Assembly: GCA_963718295.1 (NCBI GenBank)
Contig: CAVQYV010000013.1
Coordinates: forward strand, 1 to 15,668
Reading direction: 5' to 3'
DNA length: 15,668 bases
Source of the DNA: CAVQYV01 sp963718295 [NCBI: uncultured Methylomirabilota bacterium]
GTDB lineage: Bacteria; Methylomirabilota; Methylomirabilia; CAVQYV01
Shown here: in pieces, positions 1-8,250 of the stretch
How the letters are laid out: every line of letters starts with the position of its first letter
Numbering within the stretch: the first letter of the stretch is position 1
Notes under the pieces: model-generated
What the model was told of the DNA's origin: nothing
The model's input: only the letters and a program-made list of their open reading frames with translations
Database searches by the model: none
Program-made: the position numbers and the translations under genes

Positions 1-53
1 CTTTCGGGGGTCATGGGATTTCCTCTGGGCAACTCGCACTTCTCGCAAACCTT

Positions 54-82
54 TTGACAACCACGAGCGGGTTTGATAAACA
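54..82 (+). promoter_or_regulatory. Possible sigma-70 promoter upstream of DUF2442 remnant
   Basis: A perfect TTGACA at 54-59 is followed after 17 bases by TAAACA (77-82), which matches only three of six -10 positions. It lies about 85 bases before the DUF2442 start on the same strand, so it could drive the DUF2442/DUF4160 pair. The weak -10 keeps confidence low. The first 50 bases of the window show nothing recognisable. Confidence 0.3.
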
Positions 83-167
83 GAAACGGAAGAACACGAA
101 GGTATAAAGCCGGAGTTGCTCGGGCGAGACACCCATCACATCGAATGCCCGAGGCGGAGATGAAAAC

Positions 168-441
168 ATGAGACGAATCAAGGAAGTCAAAGTTCTTGCC
201 GAATATCGACTGGATTTAGCCTTTGATGATGGAACGAAAGGCATAATCTTATCTCTCCTCCCTGGTGGGGAAAGGCGTCTTTTCCCTGTGGCGTGATCCC
301 AGCGCCTTTGAGCGCGTTGAAATCGGGACCTCGGGAGAGCTCATCTGGGATGACCAAGTCGATCTGTGTCCAGACGCTTTGTATCTGAGGGTGACGGGGA
401 AGAGGCCAAAGAGGATCTTTTCCCCTGCCCCTGAGCGGTGA
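168..441 (+). pseudogene. DUF2442-family protein, frameshifted
   Basis: The ATG at 168 is preceded by GGAG (155-158) at good spacing. The first frame reads MRRIKEVKVLAEYRLDL then FDDGTKG, the typical opening of DUF2442 (a small beta-rich domain), but hits a stop near 287. A neighbouring frame from about 270 continues the family with GVFSLWRDPSAF and ELIWDDQVDLCPDALYL, ending at TGA 439-441. A single indel near 265-272 therefore splits a gene of roughly 90 codons. DUF2442 genes usually sit directly before DUF4160 genes, as here (9-bp gap), in pairs suspected to be toxin-antitoxin-like. No biochemical role is established. The family call is good; the loss of function is inferred from the frameshift. 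Confidence 0.65.
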
Positions 442-449
442 GCTAGTGC

Positions 450-718
450 GTGCCTGAGATCAGTCGCTTTTTTGGCATCGTGATCAAGATGTTCTTTGAA
501 GACCACAACCCCCCACATTTTCATGCGGAGTATGGCGATAGCGAGACACTGATCGACATCCATAACCTATCGGTTTTTGCGGGACGGTTGCGGCCCCTTG
601 TCTCGCGCCTTATCATCGAAGTGGGGTGTCGGCCTCTTCACCAACAGGAACTGCTCGCTAACTGGCAACGTGCGCAGGGGCAACAGGGGTGTCGAAGAGG
701 ATCGATCCACTCGGATAG
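450..718 (+). pseudogene. DUF4160-family protein, frameshifted near its end
   Basis: A GTG start at 450 gives PEISRFFGIVIKMFFEDH followed by NPPHFHAEYG, the hallmark of DUF4160; the HFHAEYG block is the most conserved part of the family. The matching C-terminal part is LHQQELLANWQRAQ. Around 685-692 (a run of G) the frame slips: the neighbouring frame ends naturally as RIDPLG at TAG 716-718, giving about 89 codons, normal for the family. The frame as written instead runs on to 998, antisense to the end of the first cyclase relic, and that extension has no protein-like character. It partners the DUF2442 remnant just upstream. The N-terminal 75 residues are intact, so residual function is possible if the G-run change is an assembly error. 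Confidence 0.7.
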
Positions 719-781
719 AATGGACCAACCTTCCTCTTGTTTTTCCGAAATCGCAAACTCCCCACCCGCATTCCATCGATC

Positions 782-2662
782 TCACCGCGGAAGGCCGGCC
801 TTGATGAAGCCCTCCACGGAGTGCTGTCGATCCTTTTCGTGGAGGAAGGGCTGGTGCTGGCCGCATAGGTTGCGGAGAAGGAAGGATTATCCTTCAAATA
901 CTTCTCTGCCTCGACGCGCGCCTCCTCCATCCGCCCCAGTTGGGCAAGGGAAGCGGCAAGATGTCGTCTGGCTTCACCCATCGGCGACATCTTCTTGAGC
1001 GTCTCGACCGCCCCTTGATAATCGTGCGCTTGATATTGGGCCCAACCCAACCCACACAAGTACCAGTTGGGATAATAGGGGTTCAGGCGCATCGCCTCCT
1101 TGACCCGCCTGATGGCCTCTTCCGGCCGGCCAACATCGATGTAAAACTCTGCCGAAAAGACAATCAGGTCTGCATCGTTGGGATTGGCCTTCAGGCCCTC
1201 TTCAAATTCAGCCGCCGCTTCGTCGATATTTGCTGCCGATAAAGCAGGATGATAGGCCAGGGTGCCACGCGCCAAGCCGTCGCTGGGATCCAGGGCCACC
1301 GCCTTGTAGGCGAGATCCAGGGCCTTTTGATAGGACTCCTTGGGCTTTCCCGGGAGCCACCCGAAGGTCCAATCATGAAAATGTGTCCACGCCAATACTG
1401 CTGTAAGCGCCCCCATAATTCGGATCCAGGGCAATCGCCTTTTCCGACAGCTCCCGGGCCTTCGCGTTATCAGAGGGGGTAAAACGGAAGAATAACTCAT
1501 AGGCTCGCCAATAAAGGCCATATGCATCCAGGCTATCCGGATGCTGAGCGATGCCCTTGCCATCTCGGCCTGTTACAGCTTACCTGCCAGGGACCCCACG
1601 ATCTTTCGGGTCACCTCGTCCTGCACCTGGAAGACATCCGTCAGGGGGCGATCGTACCGCTCCACCCAGAGATGGGTGCCGGCGATGGCATCGATCAGCT
1701 GGGCGGTGACCCGGATGCGATCCTTCGAGACCTGTACGCTGCCCTCCAGCACATAGCGACCCCTAACTCCTCGGCCACCTGCTGCACCTTCACCGCTTTG
1801 CCCTTGTAGGTGAGGGTGGAGTTGCGGGCGATGACGAAGAGCTGTTTGAACCGGGCCAGGGCGGAGATGATGTCCTCCGTCATACCGTCCACGATGTAAT
1901 CCTGGGACTTGTCCGCGCTCAGGTTCTCGAAGGGAAGCACGGCGATGGAGGGCCGATCGGGCAGGGGAAAGGCCATCTTCTCGACGGAGGCGACCTGGGG
2001 GGGCGAGCGGGAATAAGGACAAAGCGCCAGAGGAGCACGGCGGCAATTACGAGGACGACCCCGGCGGCCAGGGCGATCGTCACCCATTTCTCGGAAGGTC
2101 TTTTTAGCCTCCTTCACCCGGTGGGCCGCCGCGCCGGGAGGGACAGCACTCGATACACCCGGATGGGCTCAGCGACGTTCTTGAGGGTCTGCTCCCCCAG
2201 ATCCTCATATTCGAACCCCAGCTTGCCCTTGACGGCGTCATGCACCATGCTGGAGATGCAGATCCCTCCTCCTTCCGCCAAGGCCTGGAGGCGGGCGGCG
2301 ATGTTCACCCCATCCCCGTAGATCCGGCCTTCTTCCTCCACCACATCCCCCAGGCTGATCCCCATGCGGAATTCCATCTTCGGTGATAGGGGAGTTCGGC
2401 ATTCCGCTCTGCCAGGTCCCGCTGCATCTCGGCGGCAGCAGTTCACCGCATCCAGGACGCTGTCGAAGCGGGCCAGGACGTTGTCCCCGGTGGCATCCAC
2501 CACCCGGCCCCGGTAGCGCTGGATCAGGGTCTCCATCGCCTCCTTGTAGGCGGCCAGGGTGCGGATGGTCCCCACATCGTCCTGGCTCATCAGGCGGGTG
2601 TAGTCCTTCACATCCGCAGACAGGATGGCGATGAGCTTGCGGGTGATGCCTTCGGGGATCAT
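782..2662 (-). pseudogene. Class III nucleotide cyclase-TolB-TPR protein, copy 1, decayed
   Basis: The start codon at 2662 follows AGGAGG. The order is: a class III adenylate/guanylate cyclase domain (metal-binding Asp in LSADVKDYTRLM, second Asp in ATGDNVLARF, then MEFRMGISLGDV and YGDGVNIAARLQ), one hydrophobic helix (WVTIALAAGVVLVIAAVLLW, about 2030-2090), a TolB-like domain (PSIAVLPFENLS, then DGMTEDIISAL), and TPR repeats (NPYYPNWYLCGLGWAQYQ). A cytoplasmic cyclase with a TPR-containing far side is the usual layout of this roughly 600-residue family. It would make cAMP or a related signal. The frame breaks repeatedly: a compensating pair at about 2390-2445, then near 2140, 2100, 1985, 1755, 1540, 1440 and 880, plus a TAA after LAGKL at 1573 where copy 2 has Asp. 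The ancestral C-terminus ended at TGA 784-782. Confidence 0.8.
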
Positions 2663-2818
2663 GGGAGATCCTCCTGGAGCTGGTTTCAGGAGTTATGATC
2701 AGGATGCGCTGATGAATCGGCCGTGACTATGTTCGCATTCTTTCCGGTCAACCCGGGTGTCTTCGCTATCGATAAGAGATCGTTTCCCCGGGAGAAGATG
2801 GCTACTGGATTTGTCAGC

Positions 2819-3028
2819 CATGTACCGTCTGCCTAGGCTATAGATCACCCCAATGGCAAGACCTTAAAGCGCAGGAAGCCATTCCAACTATCCGTAAGAG
2901 GTTTGATATTGTTCCATTCACGGGGATCTTTCTCCAGTTCTTCGAGGAAGTTATCAAGCCTTTGCCTGTATCGAGGACCCGTCTTGTGAAAGACCCTCTC
3001 TGGAGGCTTGAAGGACCGATTTCCCAGG
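2819..3028 (-). pseudogene. RelE/ParE-like toxin remnant
   Basis: Read leftward, one frame gives FKPPERVFHK, RYRQRLDNFLEELEKDP, then NIKPLTDSWNGFLRFKV. This matches the helix pair and the first strands of RelE/ParE mRNase or gyrase-directed toxins (families with a typical LEELxxDP...KPL...G.xRxRVGDYRVIY pattern). After FKV the frame stops at TGA (about 2848), and the expected VIYSL strand continues in another frame to about 2819. No separate start codon is visible, because the reading frame runs straight in from the antitoxin remnant, as if a deletion fused the two. The toxin call rests on my recall of the family pattern, not an alignment. Confidence 0.45.
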
Positions 3029-3259
3029 ATTTCTGTTTCGCCACGTGATGCTCGCCATTTCTCAGAGGCCGAGAACGCCTGGTTGATCGCATCAACCCGT
3101 CAGGACGCGGAAGGATCTCAAGGTCTTTGTGCCTTTCGATGTACTCGTCGATCAGTTCCGAACAAGCATTGTCCTTGACATCCCTTTTCTCGATCGCTGG
3201 CAATGATCTTGAGCGTGTCTCTCTTCTCCTCAGGCAATTCTTACGGTTGTGGTAGACAT
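3029..3259 (-). pseudogene. Ribbon-helix-helix antitoxin remnant
   Basis: From ATG at 3259 the frame reads MSTTTVRI, a ribbon-helix-helix DNA-binding strand, then stops after one more codon. Skipping a base restores PEEKRDTLKIIAS, and further shifts restore IEKRDVKD, SELIDEYIERHK and RPD-WVDAINQ. Together these reconstruct a typical RHH antitoxin of about 75-80 residues that would bind its own promoter and neutralise a RelE/ParE toxin, whose remnant follows. At least four indels are needed, so the gene is dead as written. The locus is wedged between the two cyclase relics in the same orientation. Confidence 0.6.
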
Positions 3260-3347
3260 GTCGAAGCCTCCTGAAGCACTACACTCCACTTGTCTTCAGT
3301 TTGGGTTTGTCAATGACCCTCCATTCCCTCGTTGGGCATATTGGATT

Positions 3348-5236
3348 TCACCGCGGAAGGCCGGCCTTGATAAAGCCCTCCACGACGTGCTGTCGATCCT
3401 TTTCGTGGAGGAACGGCATCTTTGCTGCCGCAATCGAGAGACAGAGAAGGAGGGGTTATCCTTCAAATACTTCTCTGCCTCGGCATGCGCCTCCTCCATC
3501 CGCCCCAGTTGGGCCAGGGAAGCGGCCAGCACCTTTCTGGCCTCACCCATCGGCGACATCTGCCTGAGCGTCTCAACCGCCCCTTCATAATCGTGGGCTA
3601 TCGTATTGGGCCCAACCCAAGATACCAGAAGTACCAGTTGGGATGATAGGGATTCAGGCGCATTGCCTCCTTGACCCGCTTGATGGCCTCTTCTGGCCGG
3701 CCAACAAGATGTAGAATACTGCCGACAAGGCAATGAGGTTTGCATCGTTGGGATTGGCCTTCAAGGCCTCTTCATACTGAGCCATCGCCTCGTCATATTT
3801 CCTGCCATACAGCAGAAATCCGCCCAAGCACTATCAAGCGCCATTCGATCCCTCGGATCAGTGACCACCGCCTTCTAGGCCAGATCCAGGGCCTTTTGAT
3901 AGGACTCCTTGGGCTTTCCCGGAGCCAATGCTCCCAATCGATGAAATGTGTCCACGCCAACATCTGCATAAGCCGACGCGTAATTCGGATCAAGGGCAAT
4001 CGCCTTTTCAAACAGCTCTCGGGCCTTGGCGTTATCAGAGGGGGTAAAACGCCTATATAACTCATATGCCGCGCCAATAAAGCCCATATGCATCCAGGCT
4101 ATCCGGATGCTTGAGCGATGCCCTTGCCATTTCCGCCTGGTCCAGCTTGCCTGCCAGGGAGCCCACGATCTTCCGGGTCACCTCGTCCTGTACCTGGAAG
4201 ACATCGGTCAGGGGGCGATCGAACCGCTCGACCCATAGATGGGTGCCGGCGATGGCATCGATCAGCTGGGCCGTAACCCGGATGCGATCCTTCGAGATCT
4301 CCATGCTGCCCTCCAGCACGTAGCGCACCCCCAACTCCTCTGCCACCTGCTGCACCTTCACCGCTTTGCCCTTGTAAGTGAGGGTGGAGTTGCGGGCGAT
4401 GACGAAGAGCTGTTTGAACCGGGCCAGGGCGGAGATGATGTCCTCCGTCATGCCGTCCACAATGTAATCCTGCGATTTGTCCGTGCTGAGGTTCTCGAAG
4501 GGAAGCACGGCGATGGAGGGCCGATCGGGCAGGGGAAGGGCCATCCGATGGACGGAGGCAACCTGAGGGGAGCGAGCGGGATGAATTGCAAAGCGCCAGA
4601 GGAGGACAGATCCGATGACAAAGAGGATACCCTGCGGCCAGGGCGATCCGGATCCACTTTCCTCCGGAGGGCCCTTTTGGCTTGCTTCACCCGATGGGCG
4701 GCTGCGCCGGGATGGGAGAGGACCCGATACACCCGAATGGGCTCGGCGATGTTCTTGAGGGTCTGCTCCCCCAGATCCTCGTATTCGAAGCCCAGCTTTG
4801 CCCTGGACGGCGTCATGCACCATGCCGGAGATGCAGATCCCTCCTCCTTCCGCCAGGGCCTGGAGGCGGGCGGCGATGTTCACCCCGTCCCCGTAGATCC
4901 GCCCCTCTTCCTCCACCACATCCCCGAGGCTGATCCCCATGCGGAACTCCATCCGGCGATGATAGGGCAGCTCGGCATTACGCTCTGCCAGGTCCCGCTG
5001 CATCTCGGCGGCACAATTCACCGCATCCAGGACGCTGTCGAAGCGGGCCAGGAGGTTGTCCCCGGTGGCATCCACCACCTGGCCCCGGTATCGCTGGATC
5101 AGGGCCTCCATCGCCTCCTTGTAGGCGGCTAGGGTGCGGATGGTCCCCACATCGTCTTGGCTCATCAGGCGGGTGTAGTCCTTCACATCCGCAGACAGGA
5201 TGGCGATGAGCTGCGGGTGATGCCCTCAGGAGTCAT
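3348..5236 (-). pseudogene. Class III nucleotide cyclase-TolB-TPR protein, copy 2, decayed
   Basis: This is a close paralogue of copy 1, displaced by about 2570 bases in the same orientation. The start at 5236 (ACTCCTGAGGGC, with AGGAGAGG upstream) loses frame near 5215, where one A of copy 1 is missing, so translation would have to restart at 5186. The cyclase domain is clean (VKDYTRLMSQDD, DATGDNLLARF, YGDGVNIAARLQ) until about 4800, where a shift destroys the linker (the correct frame reads KLGFEYEDLGEQTLKNIAEP). Frame returns near 4620 at the membrane helix (ILFVIGSVLLWRF) and runs through an intact TolB-like domain to about 4090. The TPR part has several shifts and a TAC-to-TAG change after ALDLA (3875-3877). 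The ancestral end is TGA 3350-3348 (HVVEGFIKAGLPR). It is less damaged than copy 1 in the signalling half, worse in the TPR half. Confidence 0.8.
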
Positions 5237-5350
5237 GGGATCCTCTCCTGGTAACGGGTTTTGGCGCTAGGGCAGTGCATGACTATGGCCAGGGCGTGGG
5301 AGACCGTGCCCAACTGAAGCCTTGGGAATTCGAGGCCACCATGACGCAGG

Positions 5351-5394
5351 AAAACAAAAAGGCACCGTCTGATATCTAAGATCAGCCCGGTGCC
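5351..5394 (-). terminator. Rho-independent terminator reading leftward
   Basis: On the minus strand a stem of GGCACCG/CGGTGCC (5361-5367 with 5388-5394), extended inward by CTGAT/ATCAG, is followed directly by a T-rich tail (AAAACAAAAA on the plus strand, 5351-5360). It lies 115 bases upstream of copy 2 in the same direction. It therefore either ended a gene now lost from the right, or attenuates transcription into copy 2. Confidence 0.7.
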
Positions 5395-5631
5395 TGTGAT
5401 CTTCCATTCGATGCCTGCCCTTTCCGTGAGCTCCACTGAGTGTTTAGCCTGTCACAATGGACGAGAAAAGAGATGCTGGGAGGTGAGTGTGACTTGAGAA
5501 ACGGGTCCTCTCGATCTCTATTTACTCCTATCCCTTTTCCCTGTCAACTGCTTTCGTGGGTCTCCAGACTTAGGAGGAGCGCAGGGCCGTTTCCGACCGG
5601 CAAGGAATGGGTTACGTTTGTCTTGTGTCCC

Positions 5632-5676
5632 TTGACCCCGCCTCCAAGGCGGCCCCTGCGGGGCACGTTCCGGTCA
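5632..5676. other. Compact three-stem (junction-like) fold
   Basis: TGACC (5633-5637) pairs with GGTCA (5672-5676). Between them two hairpins follow without linker: CCGCCT-CCA-AGGCGG (5638-5652) and CCCC-TGC-GGGG (5653-5663), then eight unpaired bases. All pairs are Watson-Crick. It could be the end of a mobile element, a structured leader for the gene downstream, or a cruciform. No known RNA family is recognised. Confidence 0.4.
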
Positions 5677-5698
5677 GCCTGCACAGGCCATGTAAGTG

Positions 5699-5727
5699 TT
5701 GACAAAATAATGCTAAAGCAGTAAAAG
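5699..5727 (+). promoter_or_regulatory. Sigma-70-like promoter candidate
   Basis: A perfect TTGACA (5699-5704) with a 17-base spacer precedes TAAAAG (5722-5727, four of six -10 matches). It points toward the nuclease-like gene, leaving a leader of about 230 bases. A second TTGACT lies at 5770-5775 with TATGGA 17 bases on, and could be an alternative. Confidence 0.4.
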
Positions 5728-5957
5728 GGGTAATAGAGAATGGGCCCGCAGGATTGTCCGCAATGAATGTTGACTATAGCGGCAATGCAAGTTATGGAGC
5801 CGCAGCATAATACCTCACTTTGGATGCCCTATATCTCGGCAACACCGCATTATTCAACGGGTTTTCAGAATGACATTGCCAGTTCGGCCTTTTTCTCTCA
5901 TGAGTAGCATCCAACTTGTTCCAGCAACACAAAATAGAATCTTCGGCAGAGCAACAA

Positions 5958-6692
5958 ATGACAATGCATATTAAAGATATAGAAGGAGAATTTAACAAGG
6001 TTGTTTGCCAAATTGGTGGTGATCTCGTCCGAAACCGGTTGCCTTCTAAATCGCCAGATTTTGAAAATGCAGACTACGTCTTCGACAAAGAGAATGTCAT
6101 TGCTGAGTTGAAGATCCTTCAAAAAGATCCATCGATAGAATCTGAGTTGCAGGAGAAAATTCAAGCAAAGTATGACAAGTGGATGGACCAGGGGAAGCTG
6201 GTCATTTACGGACAGCCACGCGTGGAATCGAAGGACTTACCAGATAAAATGCAGTGGGAGTTGCTACGTATCTACTCAGAGCCAGTTAGACGTGTGATCA
6301 AAAAGGCCAATAGGCAAATACGTGACACAAAAGATCGACTTAAAATGTCTAACGCTCAGGGATTGGTAATCATAGTGAACGATGGAAACTATACACTTGA
6401 ACCTGAGCATTTCGGGTTTGCCGCCCATCAGTCGCTTACCACAGATTATTCCAGTATTCACGGTGTGAGTCTGGTTACGGTCAACATGGAGGCCAAGAAA
6501 GCCGGTATCCCAACCAGCCTTAGGCTTTGGATGGATTACGTGCGGAATAATACAGATAAAATTGATCCTGCATTTCTTCTTCGGCTCAGAACTGCATGGA
6601 CACAACTCTATAGCTCACTTACGGGAGAGCCGGTGCCTATACTGAATCAATCAATGGTAGACCTCTCTTCATTAAAGTATGAGAACAAATAA
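5958..6692 (+). CDS. PD-(D/E)XK nuclease-like protein
   Basis: I place the start at ATG 5958 (MTMHIKDIEGEF); a TTG at 5916 would add 14 residues, and neither has a strong ribosome site. The 244-residue product is soluble. Residues 34-54 read DFENADYVFDKENVIAELKI, which fits the PD-(D/E)XK nuclease core: Asp39 after a strand, then Glu50-Leu-Lys52 (ExK) on the next strand. That core cuts DNA or RNA in restriction and repair enzymes, and some versions are catalytically dead. A helical, charged middle (about 100-135) and a later strand pattern (GLVIIVNDGNYTLEP) follow. No methylase, helicase or partner gene adjoins it. Its A+T-rich codon use differs from its neighbours, which suggests recent transfer, possibly as an orphan defence or restriction gene. 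The fold call is from motif reading only. Confidence 0.5.
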   Translation: MTMHIKDIEGEFNKVVCQIGGDLVRNRLPSKSPDFENADYVFDKENVIAELKILQKDPSIESELQEKIQAKYDKWMDQGKLVIYGQPRVESKDLPDKMQWELLRIYSEPVRRVIKKANRQIRDTKDRLKMSNAQGLVIIVNDGNYTLEPEHFGFAAHQSLTTDYSSIHGVSLVTVNMEAKKAGIPTSLRLWMDYVRNNTDKIDPAFLLRLRTAWTQLYSSLTGEPVPILNQSMVDLSSLKYENK

Positions 6693-6795
6693 GCCGAACC
6701 AGTTAATTCAGGCGACGGGAAGGGGCTCAGGGGGCTGACGGACAATTCATTGGCCCGCGCCTGATTTCTATCGATCGGCAGAAAGGAGATCTCCC

Positions 6796-7848
6796 ATGTC
6801 GCGCATCACGCCGCTCTTGCTGGCGTGCCTGGTTCTGGCCATGGGGTGTGAGAACAAGCCACCACCGAGCGGCCCACGGGACCACGCCGGCTCTCCCTTC
6901 GTGCTGATCCTCGCACCCTCCGGAGACGATGCCAATGACGGCCAGTCCTTGGCTACGCCAATCCTCACTTTGTCCCGTGCACAGGAGTTGCTCCGCGAGC
7001 ACGTTCCTTCGCGCGACAGAACGGTAGAGATTAGGATCGCTCCCGGAATCTACCAGGATCAGACCATCCGCTGGGACTTCACGATGCCCCGGCATGAAGT
7101 TCGATTTATGCCGCTCTCCGATGACAAGAATCGACCGATCTTCGACGGTTCCAATGTCGGAGGCACCTGGTTCTACTTGGACGCAGATTCCGGTCAGACT
7201 ACCAACCTCGTCTTTCGATACATCCGTGTACAGCACTATGGGACGGCCATCGACTTCCACGGCAACCGGGACGCCGCGCACCTTGGCAATTCGCATAATA
7301 CGATCTACGGATGCTACTTCGAGAGTATAGGAAACGCGAGCAATTGGACGTGGGGAGCCTCCACCGCAGGATTACGACTTGTCAATTCCGACGACAATGA
7401 GATCGTGAATAGTCACTTCGTGGATATCGGCAACTACGATGAGCCCGAGCTGATTCATGCCATCTACGTTGCTCATCTCTCGTGCCGGAACCAGATTCTA
7501 CGAAATCGCTTTCTGCGCGTGACGGGTGATCCGATTCGCGTCCGGGACTTCAGTAACTACAACCTGATCAAGGAGAATGTCTTCGTGCGTGCGGGGATTA
7601 AGGCCGCATGGACAGAATGGTTCTGCGATCATGATCGGCGCCACAACCAATGTACCAAGCCAACGGCAGAGTGTCCGTCATGGATGAATCAGGTCCTCAA
7701 CAACTGTGTGAGCACAGCCTTCGACGGCAGCCCTCTTCACATCTGGGATCTCTTGGTTGACAACCCGAGTCCTGACGGCTGCGGGCGCCCCCCGGGTGAT
7801 GGCGTTTATCGAGTTAGATGCAGCGGCAACACCTACAGCTCTAAGTAG
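6796..7848 (+). CDS. Parallel beta-helix surface lipoprotein
   Basis: ATG 6796 follows AAGGAG (6783-6788) with seven bases between. Residues 1-18 are a lipoprotein signal: MSRITPLLLACLVLAMGC, with Cys18 as the predicted lipidated residue (lipobox AMGC, slightly atypical at -3 and -2). After a Pro-rich linker comes a DUF1565-like opening (APSGDDANDGQSLATPILTLSRAQELL) and then right-handed parallel beta-helix repeats marked by recurring NxIxxNxF steps: NTIYGCYF (about 168), NEIVNSHF (201), NQILRNRF (232), NLIKENVF (256) and NQVLNN (298). This fold is typical of pectate-lyase-like carbohydrate-binding or -cleaving proteins at the cell surface. No catalytic set could be identified, so substrate and activity are unknown. 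The last 80 residues carry six cysteines, which may form disulfides. It stands alone, intact, 103 bases after the nuclease-like gene. Confidence 0.75.
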   Translation: MSRITPLLLACLVLAMGCENKPPPSGPRDHAGSPFVLILAPSGDDANDGQSLATPILTLSRAQELLREHVPSRDRTVEIRIAPGIYQDQTIRWDFTMPRHEVRFMPLSDDKNRPIFDGSNVGGTWFYLDADSGQTTNLVFRYIRVQHYGTAIDFHGNRDAAHLGNSHNTIYGCYFESIGNASNWTWGASTAGLRLVNSDDNEIVNSHFVDIGNYDEPELIHAIYVAHLSCRNQILRNRFLRVTGDPIRVRDFSNYNLIKENVFVRAGIKAAWTEWFCDHDRRHNQCTKPTAECPSWMNQVLNNCVSTAFDGSPLHIWDLLVDNPSPDGCGRPPGDGVYRVRCSGNTYSSK

Positions 7849-8007
7849 AACGGGGGCTTGCCCAACAACGGCTCGGAGCCAGAGGCGCCGTGCTCTTACG
7901 TCAAGCGGACAAGGCTGGGCCGAACGGCCGCCCTCTGCGGTCGCCGCTCAATTCGGAATTGGGGTGCCGTAAGACATTTGAAGAATTTGAAGAGAGAGAA
8001 TGGCAAT

Positions 8008-8250
8008 ATGGAAAAGCGGATAAACATCGATAGAAAGACCTGTAGCGTCTGTGGCTTGTGTGAGGAAATCTGCCCGATCCGAATCATGAAGAAAGATGGC
8101 GAGGCGGGGATTATATTCCGTCCAGACCGGTTGTTGCTATGTATCAAATGCGGTCAATGTATGGCTATTTGTCCATCCCAATCGATCGTCGTAGAAGGCT
8201 TAGCATACTCGCTGCTTACGCCTCCATTGCGCCCTGGCGATCCTCCATAG
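8008..8250 (+). CDS. Two-[4Fe-4S] ferredoxin; probable stump of a nitroreductase
   Basis: I choose ATG 8008 (MEKRINIDRKTC); the upstream in-frame extension from 7858 is Arg-rich and not protein-like. The 80-residue frame carries two complete CxxCxxCxxxCP sites, Cys12/15/18/22 and Cys45/48/51/55, for two [4Fe-4S] clusters. The spacing and wording (GIIFRPDRLLLCIKCGQC, AICPSQSIVVEGLAY) match the N-terminal ferredoxin domain of ferredoxin-nitroreductase fusion proteins, in which about 180 residues of flavin domain should follow. Here the frame ends at TAG 8248-8250 and only incoherent fragments follow in other frames, for example FLPKFLPQIKKTL near 8330. The gene is probably truncated; a stand-alone small ferredoxin cannot be excluded. 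Confidence 0.65.
   Translation: MEKRINIDRKTCSVCGLCEEICPIRIMKKDGEAGIIFRPDRLLLCIKCGQCMAICPSQSIVVEGLAYSLLTPPLRPGDPP

Larger units (their letters stand above)
5237..5915. other. Gene-free interval of 679 bases
   Basis: No reading frame here has protein-like composition with a ribosome site. The interval holds a leftward terminator (5351-5394), a compact three-stem fold (5632-5676) and a promoter candidate (5699-5727). A 15-codon frame at 5763-5810 (MNVDYSGNASYGAAA then stop) looks like the start of a longer protein cut short, but has no recognisable continuation. From about 5690 on, base composition becomes clearly richer in A+T, matching the nuclease-like gene that follows. Confidence 0.5.

Noticed and set aside
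719-998. C-terminal extension of the DUF4160 frame to 182 residues
   Set aside because: It is antisense to the end of the cyclase relic, has no family match, and the natural family end lies in the adjacent frame at 718.
4239-5132. 297-residue plus-strand open frame
   Set aside because: It mirrors the cyclase-TolB gene on the other strand; composition and phase are those of an antisense shadow in GC-rich DNA.
5233-5436. 67-residue minus-strand frame upstream of copy 2
   Set aside because: It runs straight through a strong terminator hairpin and has no ribosome site or recognisable family.
7860-7920. Possible integron attC site: GCCCAAC and GCTGGGC 61 bases apart
   Set aside because: The right core is GCTGGGC and does not match the required GTTRRRY, the interior does not pair well, and no integrase or cassette array is present.
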